Assembly (NCBI RefSeq): GCF_012927355.1
Contig: NZ_JABBGK010000001.1
Coordinates: forward strand, 744,001-808,000
DNA length: 64,000 bases
Direction of reading: 5' to 3'
Source: Rhizobium terricola
GTDB lineage: Bacteria; Pseudomonadota; Alphaproteobacteria; Rhizobiales; Rhizobiaceae
Shown: positions 16,319 through 25,670 of the stretch, piece after piece
How the letters are laid out: each line of letters opens with the position of its first letter
Position numbering within the stretch: position 1 is the stretch's first letter
Notes under the pieces: generated by a model
The model's database searches: none
What the model saw: the letters and a program-made list of their open reading frames with translations, nothing else
Told to the model about the DNA's origin: nothing
Program-made: the position numbers and the translations under genes

Positions 16319-17031
16319 GCCTTTGTCTCCCCGGCAACGACTGAGGATCCGGACGGTTTGGCCGGCGGAAGCAGGGCGGCGAGGATGACGCCGGCCAGCG
16401 CGCCGATGCTGACATGCCAGGGCGAGCCGACCAGTTGCTGGGCGATCACCGAGACGACCGCGCTGACAAAGACGACGCCGAGGAAGTTGGCGCGCTTGCG
16501 GAAGCCGAAGACCAGACCCATGAAATAGATCGGCAGCAACACGTCGAAGCCGAGCGCCTTGGGGTCGCCGATCAGGCTGCCGAAGCCGGCGCCGATCGCG
16601 CTGATACCGACCCATCCGATGTAGATCGTCGTGGCAAATCCCATGTACCAGGCGAAACTCACCTTCTGCCCGGTCTCGCCGCGCACCAGCGTCTGGGCGA
16701 ATTGCGGATCGGTCAAAAGGAAGAAGGAAAGCGCCTTCTGCAGCGGCGAAAAGTGCTGGATGAAGGGCGTGATTGCCGCAGAATAGAGGACGTGGCGGAA
16801 GTTGACGGCGAAGATCGACATCACCACGAGCCAGAGCGGTACCGAATGGCCGAAGAGCTCGATGCCGACGAGCTGGCTTGCACCGGCAAACAGGGTGGCG
16901 CTCATCAGCGTGGCCTCGGCGACGGTCTGGCCGTTGCTGACGGCAATCGCCCCGAAAAGGGCGGCAAAGGGGATGGTCGATACCAGGATCGGCGTGCTGC
17001 CGCGCAGGCCATCGGTAAATTCGCTGTTCAT
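16315..17031 (-). CDS. AzlC family branched-chain amino acid exporter subunit
   Basis: A 238-residue integral membrane protein with about seven hydrophobic segments. Recognisable AzlC stretches include PFAALFGAIAVSNG, TLFAGASQLVGIELFG, and VNFRHVLYSAAITPF. With AzlD it forms a permease pair that exports branched-chain amino acids (known for Bacillus azaleucine resistance and Escherichia coli YgaZH). The small subunit gene overlaps its stop. It is divergent from the DUF2164 gene with a 150-base interval that should contain both promoters. Confidence 0.9.
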   Translation of the reverse strand: MNSEFTDGLRGSTPILVSTIPFAALFGAIAVSNGQTVAEATLMSATLFAGASQLVGIELFGHSVPLWLVVMSIFAVNFRHVLYSAAITPFIQHFSPLQKALSFFLLTDPQFAQTLVRGETGQKVSFAWYMGFATTIYIGWVGISAIGAGFGSLIGDPKALGFDVLLPIYFMGLVFGFRKRANFLGVVFVSAVVSVIAQQLVGSPWHVSIGALAGVILAALLPPAKPSGSSVVAGETKA

Positions 17032-17181
17032 CAGTCCGTCTCTGTTGTGGTTCGGCCCTCACTGCCGCAAACGGCCCTGATAGACAAACCAATTAGCGTG
17101 ATGCTTGATCGCACCCTGTTGATCATCATCATAACCTCGCCGAAGAGGGCGGGGATTTCTTGAACGAAAGGAGCGGCGGCG

Positions 17182-17430
17182 ATGGCCAGCCCGGAATTTT
17201 CTCCCGAACAACTGGCGTTCCTGGTCTCATCCGTCCAGAAGCACGTCGCGGCGGAACATGATCTGGAACTCGGCCGGTTCGAGGCCGAGGAACTGCTGGC
17301 TTTCTTTGCCCGACAGATCGGTCCGCACTTCTACAATCGCGGCCTCACCGACGCGCAGGCCGTCGTCGCCAAGCAGTTCGACGCGATCAACGACGCGATC
17401 TACCAGCTGGAGCGGCCGGTCGAGCGCTGA
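17182..17430 (+). CDS. DUF2164 family protein
   Basis: An 82-residue protein, mostly helical and acidic, with the central ELLAFFARQIGPHFYNRGL that is typical of DUF2164. The function of the family is unknown. The ATG is preceded by AAAGGAG. It ends eight bases before the stop of the convergent aldose 1-epimerase-like gene. Confidence 0.85.
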   Translation: MASPEFSPEQLAFLVSSVQKHVAAEHDLELGRFEAEELLAFFARQIGPHFYNRGLTDAQAVVAKQFDAINDAIYQLERPVER

Positions 17431-17438
17431 AGCCGGAC

Positions 17439-18308
17439 TCAGGCAGGAATCTCGACCGCAAACGCGAAACGGGACGTCTCGCCGGGTGCGAGCGTCGTGG
17501 TGAAGGGGCGCGCGGCCAGATCGTTCGATGCGCCGATTTCCGCCGCCGTGCCATGCCAGGGCTCGATGCAGAGGAAGGGCGCGCCGGGCTTGGTCCAGAG
17601 CGCAAGGTTCGGCAGGTTGTCGAAACGGAAACGGAGCTTCTCGCCGCCGTCGACGCCGTAGGTCAAACCGGTGCCGGCGCCTTCGGGAAAGATCATGGCG
17701 TCCTGTGCGAAGAGTTCGGGCGAGACCGTGAGGCGACCGCCCGAGAAGGGCGAGGGCAGGCGCTCGGGGCCGAGAAGCCCGTTTGCAAGCCTGGCAAGCC
17801 GGGGCTCGGCGTCATTGTCGAGCGCGACGACATGCGGCTTGCCGTCGGCACCCGGCAGCGGCCACCGGAAGGCCGGATGGAAGCCGATGCCGAAGGGCAT
17901 CGGCCTGTCGTCCCGGTTCTCGACCTCGGCTGCGATGGTGAGCGTGTCGCCGTCGAGCGCATGGGTCAGCGTCAGGGCAAATTCGAACGGGTAGACCGCG
18001 CGCGTCGCGTCCGTTGCCGCAAGCCGGTGGGAGCAGCGTGCCGCGCCCTGTTCGACGAGCGAAAACGTCGCGCGGCGGGCAAAGCCGTGCTGGGCCATCT
18101 CGACCTGCCGGCCGTCGACCGTAAGCCTGTCGCCGGGCGCCTTGCCGACGATCGGAAAGAGGATCGGCGAGCGACCGGACCACCAGGCCGCATCGCCGTT
18201 CCACAGCCACGAGCGGCCGTCCGACGAGGCAAGCGACTGCATTTCCGCGCCGAGGGCGGAAACCTCGACCAAGAGGCGGTCATTGGCGATCCTGACGATT
18301 TCCGGCAT
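17439..18308 (-). CDS. Aldose 1-epimerase family protein
   Basis: A 289-residue galactose mutarotase-like protein. Family features are GAEMQSLASSDGRSWLWNGD near the start, the histidine of AQHGFARRATF, FGIGFHPAFRWPLPG, and CIEPWHGTAAE near the end, which hold the candidate catalytic His and Glu. Members interconvert alpha and beta anomers of hexoses or hexose-6-phosphates; the substrate here is not certain. The ATG at 18308 has AAGGGA upstream. A start 72 bases further up is open but lacks such a site. Confidence 0.85.
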   Translation of the reverse strand: MPEIVRIANDRLLVEVSALGAEMQSLASSDGRSWLWNGDAAWWSGRSPILFPIVGKAPGDRLTVDGRQVEMAQHGFARRATFSLVEQGAARCSHRLAATDATRAVYPFEFALTLTHALDGDTLTIAAEVENRDDRPMPFGIGFHPAFRWPLPGADGKPHVVALDNDAEPRLARLANGLLGPERLPSPFSGGRLTVSPELFAQDAMIFPEGAGTGLTYGVDGGEKLRFRFDNLPNLALWTKPGAPFLCIEPWHGTAAEIGASNDLAARPFTTTLAPGETSRFAFAVEIPA

Positions 18309-18396
18309 GGCGGGTCCCTTCGATTGCTGTCTGAGCCGTTGTCTATACAGTTTGCCGGTCAGACATGACACCTGCTCCATGTCCGGCGTGCAACGG

Positions 18397-18443
18397 CCCC
18401 CTCATCTGCCTTTCGGGCCTTTTCTCCCGAGGGGGGAAGAGGG
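18397..18443. repeat. Degenerate two-hairpin repeat element
   Basis: A C-rich strand beginning CCCCCTCATCTGCC is followed by TTTCGGGCC and then by CTCCC-GAG-GGGGG. The order (C-rich arm, first hairpin, second hairpin with G-rich arm, AGAGGG) copies the architecture of the units at 25109-25659. It lies between the aldose epimerase-like and panB genes. Confidence 0.45.
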
Positions 18444-18541
18444 AATGGCGAACCGTTTCATCCCGAACCTCATCCGAGCACAGGGATTATGCCGCAGGTT
18501 TGGCCGGCGGGGACATTCAACGGCAGAAACGGCCGGAGCAA

Positions 18542-19369
18542 TCAGCGCTTGGGGCGGACCTGGAAGGTGTGTTCCGGCCCGGGGAAGGTGCGGGCGCGGA
18601 CTTCCGCGGCATAGTCGCCTGCGGCGCCGGAGATCACCGCGGCGAGTTCGGCGAAGTGCTTGACGAAGCGCGGCTTGAAGTCGTTGAACAGGCCGAGCAT
18701 GTCGTCCGACACGAGGATCTGGCCGTCGCAGGCGGGCGAGGCGCCGATGCCGATGGTGGCGGCGGCAACCGTGCCGGTGATCTCGCGGGCGAGCGGTTCG
18801 ACCGTTCCCTCGATCACCATGGCAAAGGCGCCGGCCGCATCGACGGCCCGGGCGTCGCGGCGGATCTTCTCGGCTTCCTTGTCGCTGTGACCCTTGGAGC
18901 GATAGCCGCCCGAGGTATTGACCTGTTGCGGCATCAGGCCGACATGGCCGAAGACCGGCACGCCGCGCGAGACGAGGAAGGCGATGGTCTCTGCCATCTC
19001 CTCGCCACCCTCCAGCTTGACGCCGTCGCAGCCGGTTTCCTTCATGATCCGGGCCGCGGTGCGGAAGGCCTGTTCCTTGGATTCCTGGTAGGAGCCGAAG
19101 GGCAGGTCGACGATGACGCAGGCGCGGCTCACGCCCCGCATGACGGCCTGGCCGTGGGCGATCATCATCTCGACAGTGACGCCGACCGTGGTGTCCATGC
19201 CGTAGAGCACCATGCCGAGGCTGTCGCCGACGAGCAGCAGGTCGCAATGGGCGTCGAGAAGGCGTGCCATCGGCGTCGTGTAGGCGGTCAGCGAGACGAC
19301 CGGGCGCTCGCCCTTCAGGGCGGTGATGTCGGCCGGGGTGAGGCGTTTCTGGCGGGGCGGGGTGCTCAT
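18542..19369 (-). CDS. panB: 3-methyl-2-oxobutanoate hydroxymethyltransferase
   Basis: A 275-residue enzyme that transfers a hydroxymethyl group from methylenetetrahydrofolate to 2-oxoisovalerate, the first committed step of pantothenate synthesis. Family signatures are [30 protein letters not shown] (magnesium-binding Asp), DLPFGSYQ, and VKLEGG, followed by GHVGLMPQ. The length is normal. It lies two bases downstream of panC, forming a panC-panB operon on the minus strand. Its substrate 2-oxoisovalerate comes from the branched-chain pathway started by IlvBN elsewhere in this window. Confidence 0.96.
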   Translation of the reverse strand: MSTPPRQKRLTPADITALKGERPVVSLTAYTTPMARLLDAHCDLLLVGDSLGMVLYGMDTTVGVTVEMMIAHGQAVMRGVSRACVIVDLPFGSYQESKEQAFRTAARIMKETGCDGVKLEGGEEMAETIAFLVSRGVPVFGHVGLMPQQVNTSGGYRSKGHSDKEAEKIRRDARAVDAAGAFAMVIEGTVEPLAREITGTVAAATIGIGASPACDGQILVSDDMLGLFNDFKPRFVKHFAELAAVISGAAGDYAAEVRARTFPGPEHTFQVRPKR

Positions 19370-19371
19370 GG

Positions 19372-20244
19372 TCAGGCGGCCTCCATGCCGGTTTCGGAAG
19401 AGATGTCGATGACGCGATTGTCGAGGAGCCGGGTCCGGCCGAAGCGCACGAAGAGGAGCAGCAGGACCGGGCCGGAAACGGTTTCGATCGCCTCGAGCGT
19501 ATCGGGATGACGGAGCGCCACGACCTCCGGCTCGGCCAGCGGCTCGCGGCGGAGGAAGGCCGTGATCCGGGCTTCGAGGTCCGATATCGACGTGACGCCG
19601 GTGCGGATCAGCCTTGCGGCCTCGTCAAGCGCGTTCGGCACGATCACGGCGGCGGCGCGTTCGGCCGGGGTCAGGTAGACATTGCGCGAGGAACAGGCGA
19701 GACCGTCGGCCTCGCGCACCGTCGGGACCGGGACGACGCGCACCGGCTGGGCGAGATCCTCGACCATGCGGCGGATGATCGTCACCTGCTGGTAGTCCTT
19801 CTCGCCGAAATAGGCGGCGTCCGGCTGGACGATGTTGAAGAGCTTGGTGACCACGGTGGCGACGCCGGCGAAATGCCCCGGACGGGCGGCACCCTCGAGC
19901 TCGGAACCGAGTTTCGGCACGTCGACGACGGTTTCCATCGGACGCGGATACATGTCGGCGACCGAGGGCGCGAAGAGGAAATCGACGCCGGCCGCTTCGA
20001 GAAGGGCCTGATCACGGGCGAGGTCGCGGGGGTAGCGGGCAAGGTCCTCGTTGGCGCCGAACTGCAGCGGATTGACGAAGATGGAGACGACGCTCACCGC
20101 GTTTTCGGCCTTGGCGCGGGCGACCAGCGTCAGGTGGCCCTCGTGCAGGTAACCCATGGTCGGCACGAAACCGATCGATCGGCCGGCCCGGCGCAAGGGG
20201 CCGAGCTTCTCCCGCAGCTCGGCGATGGTGGTGACGGTCTCCAT
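19372..20244 (-). CDS. panC: Pantothenate synthetase
   Basis: A 290-residue ligase that joins pantoate and beta-alanine with ATP through a pantoyl-adenylate. The nucleotide-binding [13 protein letters not shown] has HEGH at 34-37, the HIGH-like motif of this superfamily, and EKDYQQ and GLACSSRN are further family blocks. The ATG at 20244 is preceded by GGAGG; longer extensions upstream are open but not homologous in character. It is the first gene of panC-panB. Confidence 0.96.
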   Translation of the reverse strand: METVTTIAELREKLGPLRRAGRSIGFVPTMGYLHEGHLTLVARAKAENAVSVVSIFVNPLQFGANEDLARYPRDLARDQALLEAAGVDFLFAPSVADMYPRPMETVVDVPKLGSELEGAARPGHFAGVATVVTKLFNIVQPDAAYFGEKDYQQVTIIRRMVEDLAQPVRVVPVPTVREADGLACSSRNVYLTPAERAAAVIVPNALDEAARLIRTGVTSISDLEARITAFLRREPLAEPEVVALRHPDTLEAIETVSGPVLLLLFVRFGRTRLLDNRVIDISSETGMEAA

Positions 20245-20363
20245 ATCGGTCCTCCGCAATACCTTATGGCGCGCCGGTCCCCTAGCGTGGATGGGACGGG
20301 AAATCAATTGGCCAGAGGAGGGGGTGTGCGCGGTGCGGGAGGATGCCTCCGGCCCGCGGCGGA

Positions 20364-20993
20364 TCAGCCGCCGAGCACATCCCTGCTGGAGATCACGGCG
20401 ACGCCGGCGGATTTCATTTCGGCGATCGCCGCCCTGACGCCGTACGGATCGATGCCGCGCGAGCCGTCCTCGATGAAGCGCACGGTCACCCCCGGCAGCA
20501 TCTCGACCGCATCGAGCGCCGAAAACTTGACGCAATAGTCGGTCGCGAGGCCCATCAGGTCGAGTTCGGTGACATGCGCCTCCTTCAGATAGGCGGCGAG
20601 GCCGGTCAGTGCCGTGCGGTCGTTGTCGCGGAAGGCCGAATAGCTGTCGACGGCCGGGTTTTCGCCCTTGCGCTGGACATAGGCAAAGCCGGCGGTCAGC
20701 AGTTCCGGATGGAAGGCCGCATCGACCGTGCCCTGCACGCAGTGATCGGGCCACATCACCTGCGGCTTGCCGGAAAGTTCACCCATTTCGAAGGGCTGCT
20801 TGCCAGGATGCTGCGATGCGAAGCTTCCGTGGTCGGCGGGATGCCAGTCCTGCGAGGCGACCACCAGATCATAACCGCCGCTTTCGATCAGCGCGTTGGC
20901 GACAGGCACCACCGCATCGCCGTGGGCGACGGGCAGGTTGCCGCCCGGGCAGAAGCCGTTCTGAATGTCGATCAGCAGCAAGGCTCGGGTCAT
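20364..20993 (-). CDS. pncA: Nicotinamidase
   Basis: A 209-residue isochorismatase-fold amidohydrolase that converts nicotinamide to nicotinate for NAD salvage. The catalytic triad is Asp9 (LIDIQNGF), Lys109 (RKGENP) and Cys154 (ATDYCVK). The metal site is Asp49, His51 and His55 in [11 protein letters not shown] plus a later His in the DHCVQGT region. All are present. It lies upstream of panC on the same strand with a 119-base gap, probably as its own unit. The frequent link of NAD and coenzyme A vitamin genes may be chance. Confidence 0.93.
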   Translation of the reverse strand: MTRALLLIDIQNGFCPGGNLPVAHGDAVVPVANALIESGGYDLVVASQDWHPADHGSFASQHPGKQPFEMGELSGKPQVMWPDHCVQGTVDAAFHPELLTAGFAYVQRKGENPAVDSYSAFRDNDRTALTGLAAYLKEAHVTELDLMGLATDYCVKFSALDAVEMLPGVTVRFIEDGSRGIDPYGVRAAIAEMKSAGVAVISSRDVLGG

Positions 20994-21144
20994 GGTCGCG
21001 TCCTCATCGTCGGTGTGCGCTGCAAGATGGCAAGGCGAGAGAACCGGATCAAGGGGCTTGATACGGCTTCGCCTTCACGCGAGCGGTTTCGCCCCGTGGT
21101 GTGCCAAATCTTACTGTCCTCTCCCTTTTCGGGAGGTGTTCGGC

Positions 21145-21202
21145 CGGGACACGATCGCGTGCCGCGACAAATTCAAAATACATGACACCCGATCGTGTCC
21201 CG
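21145..21202. repeat. 13-base perfect inverted repeat, 32-base spacing
   Basis: CGGGACACGATCG at 21145-21157 is repeated in inverted form as CGATCGTGTCCCG at 21190-21202. It lies 150-210 bases upstream of the pncA start and could be a paired operator or a long hairpin. The AT-rich spacer (AATTCAAAATACATG) could contain a promoter. Confidence 0.5.
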
Positions 21203-21603
21203 TTCGGTGTCTTTTGCCGGGCAAACTTCGTCTCTCTGCGCGGATGACGGCACCTTTTCCAGGGTTGCGCTCGCGGTTCTTTGTCATTTTTATCCCGCGA
21301 CGCCACGAAAGCCGGGGAGATCCCCGCCAGTCGCCGGTCCAATCATGTGTGCCCCACAGGCACGTCCCACCCATCCGGTGAGATGGAGACTTTTCATGCC
21401 CGGCCCCCGGGGAACGATCCGCGTTTCGACCGCGACGCCAGGGCACCGGTCCCGCCTCGCCGGCAACGCAACCGGTGTAACCGATGGCGGGACGAGGCAA
21501 GTGTGACGCTGTTTGCAGGGGCGGGGATGAAAAACAGGGCGAGCGCTGATTTTGCTCGGTTTTCGACATTCGTCTTCCCCATCCATTCTCCGGTGGGGCC
21601 GTG

Positions 21604-21642
21604 ATGCTTCGAGGCTTCGCCTTCGGCGAAGCACCTCAGCAT
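21604..21642. repeat. Palindromic repeat element with TTC loop
   Basis: The core GCTTCGCC-TTC-GGCGAAGC at 21614-21632 is a perfect hairpin, and ATGCT at 21604-21608 pairs with AGCAT at 21638-21642 around it. Similar elements with CCTCATGCTGAGG and CGAAGC arms are, from memory, dispersed in rhizobial genomes. It lies 185 bases upstream of gcd. Confidence 0.6.
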
Positions 21643-21826
21643 GAGGGGGCGGGTTGCTGGCCGGGCGTCAGGGGGGCTCAGGTCTGCACCGATGGGCGGC
21701 GAGGCGGTTGACGACCGCTTCAAGGCCTGCCGCCAGCGGAACAAATCCATTTTTCGGACGTTTGCCGGACTACCGGCCGCCGTCGACGGCCGGGCTCCCG
21801 CCCTTCACATCGAATGGATTCCGAAC

Positions 21827-24166
21827 ATGATAAATTTGCTCACGGCCCTCGTTTTCGGGGCGATCGGGCTGGTGCTCGCCATAGGTGGCGCGCAACTGAT
21901 CGCCCTGTCGGGCAGCCCCTATTTCCTCGCAGCCGGCATTTCACTGATCCTGACGGCGCTGCTGGTACTCCTTCGCCGGGTGGAGGCCTTATGGCTCCAC
22001 GGGCTGCTCATTCTTGTCAGTCTTGCCTGGGCCTATAGCGAAGTGGGCTTCGACTGGTGGCAGCTCGGCAGCCGGGGAGGGCTGATCGTGGTGCTCGGCC
22101 TGTGGCTGATGCTGCCCGCCGTGCGCCGGGGCCTTGGGCGCCCCGAGACGCCGGCGAGAGCCGAAAAGCCGGCAAGCGTGTTGCCCGTCGGCCTGCCGGT
22201 GCTCGCGGCGATCGCCGTGGCCGGCTATTCGCTGTCCGTCGATCCGCTCGACAAGGCGGGCTCGCTGCCCGAGGACAAGGTGGTCTCGGCGCCGGCCTAT
22301 GGTGGGCAGGTGCCCGACGGCGAGTGGCATCAGTATGGCCGGACCCCGTTCGGCCAGCGCTATTCGCCACTCGACCAGATCACCCCGGAGAATGTCGACA
22401 CGCTCAAGGTTGCCTGGACCTACCAGACCGGCGACGTCAAGCAGCCCGGAGACGTGAGCGAGACGACCTATCAGGTGACTCCGCTCAAGATCGGCGACAC
22501 GCTCTATGTCTGCACCCCGCACAACTGGGCGATTGCCATCGACGCCGAGACCGGCAGGGAGAAATGGAAATATGACCCGAATGTCGGGCTGAACCCCGAC
22601 CGGCAGCACCAGACCTGCCGCGGCGTGACCTATTACGCCGATCCGCAGGCAACCGCGGGTGCGACCTGCGCCGCGCGCGTCTACCTGCCGACCTCGGATG
22701 CCCGGCTGATCGCGCTCGATGCGGCGACCGGCGCGGTCTGCGAGAGTTTTGCCGACAAGGGCGTACTGCATCTCGAGCAGGGCATGCCCTACAATCCGGC
22801 CGGCTACTATTACTCGACCTCGCCGCCGGTCGTCGCTGGCGGCAAGATCATCATCGGCGGGGCGGTCAACGACAACTATTCCACCCAGGAACAGTCCGGC
22901 GTCATCCGGGCCTTCGACGTCAAGACCGGAGCGCTGATCTGGAACTGGGACAGCGGCAATCCGGGCCAGACGGCGCCGATCGCCGCCGGGCAGACCTATA
23001 CGGCAAACTCGCCGAACAGCTGGTCGGTGTTCTCCGTCGACGAACAGCTCGGCCTCGTCTACGTGCCGCTCGGCAACCAGGTGCCGGACCAGATCGGCAT
23101 CGGCCGCAGCGAAAACGTCGAGAAATATTCCTCCTCCATCGTGGCGCTCGACATCAATACCGGTGCCGATCGCTGGGTGCGCCAGACGGTGCATCACGAC
23201 CTGTGGGACATGGACGTGCCGGCCCAGCCGGTGCTGCTCGACATCACCAAGGACGGTTCGACCGTGCCGGCGCTGGTCGGCCCGACCAAGCAGGGCGACA
23301 TCTATGTTCTCGACCGGCGCACCGGCCAGCCGATCGTGCCGGTCAAGGAGATCGCCGCGCCGGGTGGCGCGATCGAGGACGATTTTACCGCGCCCACCCA
23401 GCCGATCTCGGATCTGACCTTCCGGCCCGACCGGCTGGAGGAAAAGAACATGTGGGGTGTGACGCTGATCGACCAGATGATGTGCCGCATCGCCTTTCAC
23501 AAGCTGAAATATGACGGTCAGTACACCCCGCCGTCGCTGGAAGGCACGCTGGTCTATCCCGGCAATTTCGGCACCTTCAACTGGGGTTCGGTCGCGGTCG
23601 ATCCGGAACGGCAGGTGATGTTCGGCATGCCGACCTATCTCGCCTTCACCTCGCGGCTCGTCCCGCGCGACCAGGTCCCGCCGAAGGAGCAGTCGGAAAA
23701 GGGATCCGAGCAGGGGCTCAACCGCAATGACGGGGCGGCCTACGGCGTTTATATGGGGCCGTTCCTGTCGCCGCTCGGCATTCCCTGCCAGGCGCCGCCG
23801 TGGGGCTATGTCGCAGGTGCCGACCTCAGGACCGGCGAGATCGCCTACAAGCACCGCAACGGCACCGTGATGGACATGACGCCGCTTCCGCTGCCGTTCA
23901 AGGTCGGCGTGCCCGGCATCGGCGGGCCGACGATCACCAAGGGGGGCGTCGCCTTCCTCGGCGCTGCGGTCGACGACTATCTTCGTGCCTATGACCTCAC
24001 CACCGGCCGGGAGCTCTGGAAGGCCCGGCTGCCGGCCGGCGGGCAGGCCACCCCGATGACCTACAGCCTCGGCGACAGGCAGTATGTGGTCATGGTCGCC
24101 GGCGGCCATGGTTCGGTCGGCACCAAGCCCGGCGACTATGTGATCGCCTATACGCTGGCGGAGTAA
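21827..24166 (+). CDS. gcd: Membrane-bound PQQ-dependent glucose dehydrogenase
   Basis: A 779-residue quinoprotein that oxidises glucose to gluconolactone on the periplasmic side and passes electrons to ubiquinone. About five membrane segments occupy residues 1-140, and the rest is the eight-bladed propeller, with DGEWHQYGRTPFGQRYSPL at its start and the repeated W-motif GREKWKYD, GALIWNWD and GRELWKAR. It is close to the length of the Escherichia coli enzyme. The ATG at 21827 is the only one that fits the first membrane segment; its ribosome-binding site is weak. PQQ synthesis genes are not in the window. A terminator follows. Confidence 0.93.
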   Translation: MINLLTALVFGAIGLVLAIGGAQLIALSGSPYFLAAGISLILTALLVLLRRVEALWLHGLLILVSLAWAYSEVGFDWWQLGSRGGLIVVLGLWLMLPAVRRGLGRPETPARAEKPASVLPVGLPVLAAIAVAGYSLSVDPLDKAGSLPEDKVVSAPAYGGQVPDGEWHQYGRTPFGQRYSPLDQITPENVDTLKVAWTYQTGDVKQPGDVSETTYQVTPLKIGDTLYVCTPHNWAIAIDAETGREKWKYDPNVGLNPDRQHQTCRGVTYYADPQATAGATCAARVYLPTSDARLIALDAATGAVCESFADKGVLHLEQGMPYNPAGYYYSTSPPVVAGGKIIIGGAVNDNYSTQEQSGVIRAFDVKTGALIWNWDSGNPGQTAPIAAGQTYTANSPNSWSVFSVDEQLGLVYVPLGNQVPDQIGIGRSENVEKYSSSIVALDINTGADRWVRQTVHHDLWDMDVPAQPVLLDITKDGSTVPALVGPTKQGDIYVLDRRTGQPIVPVKEIAAPGGAIEDDFTAPTQPISDLTFRPDRLEEKNMWGVTLIDQMMCRIAFHKLKYDGQYTPPSLEGTLVYPGNFGTFNWGSVAVDPERQVMFGMPTYLAFTSRLVPRDQVPPKEQSEKGSEQGLNRNDGAAYGVYMGPFLSPLGIPCQAPPWGYVAGADLRTGEIAYKHRNGTVMDMTPLPLPFKVGVPGIGGPTITKGGVAFLGAAVDDYLRAYDLTTGRELWKARLPAGGQATPMTYSLGDRQYVVMVAGGHGSVGTKPGDYVIAYTLAE

Positions 24167-24185
24167 CGCTCCGCCACGGGACAGG

Positions 24186-24220
24186 AAAAACCCTCCGGAT
24201 GCTTCGTCCGGAGGGTTTAT
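24186..24220 (+). terminator. Rho-independent terminator of gcd
   Basis: A 12-base-pair perfect stem (24188-24199 with 24207-24218) with a seven-base loop and a short T-rich tail, 21 bases after the gcd stop. Confidence 0.8.
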
Positions 24221-24310
24221 TTCGGCCGGTCCGGCCGCATCGCCGGCGGGCGAAACCAAACGTTAACCATGTTGATTCTAAACACGTTTTGTAACGTGAG
24301 GATGTTTCGC

Positions 24311-24589
24311 ATGAAGAATGACGCCATGACCGGCCAGGCTGCCCCTTCCATCGCCTTTTTTCCGCTCGCCAGCCGCCGCGACCTCGTTCGCCGCTCCGCC
24401 GTCGAGCTCGATCAATGCCATGGCCCGGCCGCCGTCGATTACTGGCGTACCACATGCCGTGCGCTCGGCAACGAACTCCTGGCGCTCGGCTGCCCCGAAG
24501 AGGAGATGCGGGCCGAAATCATGGATTTCCAGGCTGCCGTGCAGATGGAACTGATGTGGCTGCATCGCGGGGAAGAAGCGCTGGGGTGA
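24311..24589 (+). CDS. DUF6074 family small protein
   Basis: A 92-residue acidic, helical protein. The segment FFPLASRRDLVRRSAVEL, followed by YWRTTCRALGNEL and a final MELMWLHRG, fits the DUF6074 family seen in rhizobia; function unknown. The ATG at 24311 is preceded by GTGAGG at nine bases. Earlier in-frame ATGs at 24269 and 24302 lack a well-placed site. Confidence 0.7.
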   Translation: MKNDAMTGQAAPSIAFFPLASRRDLVRRSAVELDQCHGPAAVDYWRTTCRALGNELLALGCPEEEMRAEIMDFQAAVQMELMWLHRGEEALG

Positions 24590-24596
24590 GGGGCGT

Positions 24597-24623
24597 GGTC
24601 GCCCGCCGCTTTCGGCAGCGACC
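24597..24623. terminator. Hairpin between convergent DUF6074 and DUF559 genes
   Basis: GGTCGC at 24597-24602 pairs with GCGACC at 24618-24623, with an inner GCCG/CGGC pair around a four-base loop. It sits between two converging stops and may end both transcripts. Confidence 0.5.
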
Positions 24624-24630
24624 GTTCTGA

Positions 24631-25002
24631 TCAATCAGAGTTTGCCCGTTCGATTGCCCGCAAGATGTGGGTGCATACGTCATCGAGGTGACGGGTCGCC
24701 TCCTCGTTGGTTACGCGGATGACATGCCAGCCCAACCGCGACAGCCTTTCGTCGCGCAGCACGTCGCGGGTGATCTGCTGGCCATGGCCATGCGTGCTTC
24801 CGTCGATCTCTATCACCAGCTTGTACTCCGGGCAGGCGAAATCGACGATGTAGCCGTCGATCGGCAACTGGCGACGAAAACTCAATCCCATCAGCCGGTG
24901 CGCCCGCACAGCATTCCAGAATTTCAATTCGGCATCCGTCATCGTCTTTCGCATTTGTCGCGCATGGCGTCTGTTGGTCTGCGGGACTGCGTGGTGCGGC
25001 AT
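24631..25002 (-). CDS. DUF559 domain endonuclease-like protein
   Basis: A 123-residue protein of the DUF559 family, which has the restriction-endonuclease-like fold related to Vsr mismatch endonucleases. The pattern MRKTMTDAELKFWNAVRAHR, FRRQLPIDGYIVDFACPEYK, LVIEIDGSTHG and RLGWHVIRVTNEE is complete. The catalytic-type residues are the Asp of VDFAC and the Glu of IEIDG. The reading frame runs upstream through the palindromic array, so the start must be judged from homology-like sequence. The ATG at 25002 is chosen, and everything beyond it translates repeats. These proteins are common, and their role is unproven. Confidence 0.82.
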   Translation of the reverse strand: MPHHAVPQTNRRHARQMRKTMTDAELKFWNAVRAHRLMGLSFRRQLPIDGYIVDFACPEYKLVIEIDGSTHGHGQQITRDVLRDERLSRLGWHVIRVTNEEATRHLDDVCTHILRAIERANSD

Positions 25003-25108
25003 GGCTAGGCTCCGGACGGTTGCGCCCAGTGTGGCAAAGCTTTTGTCCCGGGATAATCGGAAAATTCTAGGGGATTTGCCCGCTTTTTCGGTCGTCGAGG
25101 CTGCGGAG

Positions 25109-25659
25109 ACACCCCCTCTGTCACTTCGTGACATCTCCCCCTCAAGGGGGGAGATTGGTGCGGACACGTTGCACCCGTCTTTATCCAGTCCAGTTGTGTT
25201 CCGCGAAGAGCGAGCGAGGTTGGTTATGATCGATCTCCCCCCTTGAGGGGGAGATGCCCGGCAGGGCAGAGGGGGGTGATTCCGCGTTCGATTGTTCCGA
25301 TTGCCTGTTGAACAATGATCGGCTCCCCGCTTCACGCGCTTTGGTGCTGCGGCCTGACACCCCCCTCTGTCACTTCGTGACATCTCCCCCTCAAGGGGGG
25401 AGATTGGCGCGGATACGTTGAGGTCGCCCTCATCCAGTCCGGTTGTGTTCCGCGAAGAGCAAGCAAGGTTGGTTATGATCGATCTCCCCCCCTTGAGGGG
25501 GGAGATGCCCGGCAGGGCAGAGGGGGGTGATCCTCCGCTCGGCGGCAGCAATCATCTGCTTAACGCGGTCAGCTCCCGACGGCGGCGGACAGGGTGAGGT
25601 GGCGCGAGACACCCCCCTCTGTCACTTCGTGACATCTCCCCCTCAAGGGGGGAGATTGG
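25109..25659. repeat. Array of five two-hairpin palindromic units
   Basis: Units lie at 25109-25157, 25232-25279, 25357-25407, 25481-25530 and 25609-25659; the second and fourth are inverted. Each has a C-rich arm, a first hairpin (TGTCAC-TTC-GTGACA or TGCCC-TGCC-GGGCA) and a second hairpin ATCTCCCCC-TCAA-GGGGGGAGAT. The spacer after unit 1 and that after unit 3 are themselves near-identical (both contain GTTGTGTTCCGCGAAGAGC and GGTTGGTTATGATCGAT), so a block of about 170 bases has been duplicated. The array fills the 668-base space between the DUF559 gene and the uvrD stop and contains no gene. Confidence 0.9.
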
Positions 25660-25670
25660 GAAGCCGCCGC

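Larger units (their letters stand above)
20994..21826. other. 833-base gap between pncA and gcd without a convincing gene
   Basis: Short open frames exist on both strands, but none has a ribosome-binding site or recognisable protein. The region contains a small hairpin CTCCC/GGGAG at 21121-21135, a 13-base inverted repeat (21145-21157 and 21190-21202) and a palindromic repeat at 21604-21642, all listed separately where useful. The stretch 21260-21500 is GC-rich and could hold a structured leader, but I could not match it to a known riboswitch. Confidence 0.5.

Noticed and set aside
21260-21500. Possible riboswitch or structured leader in the pncA-gcd gap
   Set aside because: I compared it by eye with the cobalamin, TPP, SAM-II and glycine consensus elements and found no matching core; GC-rich DNA gives chance stems.
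25003-25551. Extension of the DUF559 gene to a 306-residue protein
   Set aside because: The added N-terminal part would translate palindromic repeats and spacers, and the conserved domain begins after the ATG at 25002.
25109-25659. CRISPR array
   Set aside because: The units alternate in orientation, are internally palindromic with long and partly duplicated spacers, and no cas genes are near.
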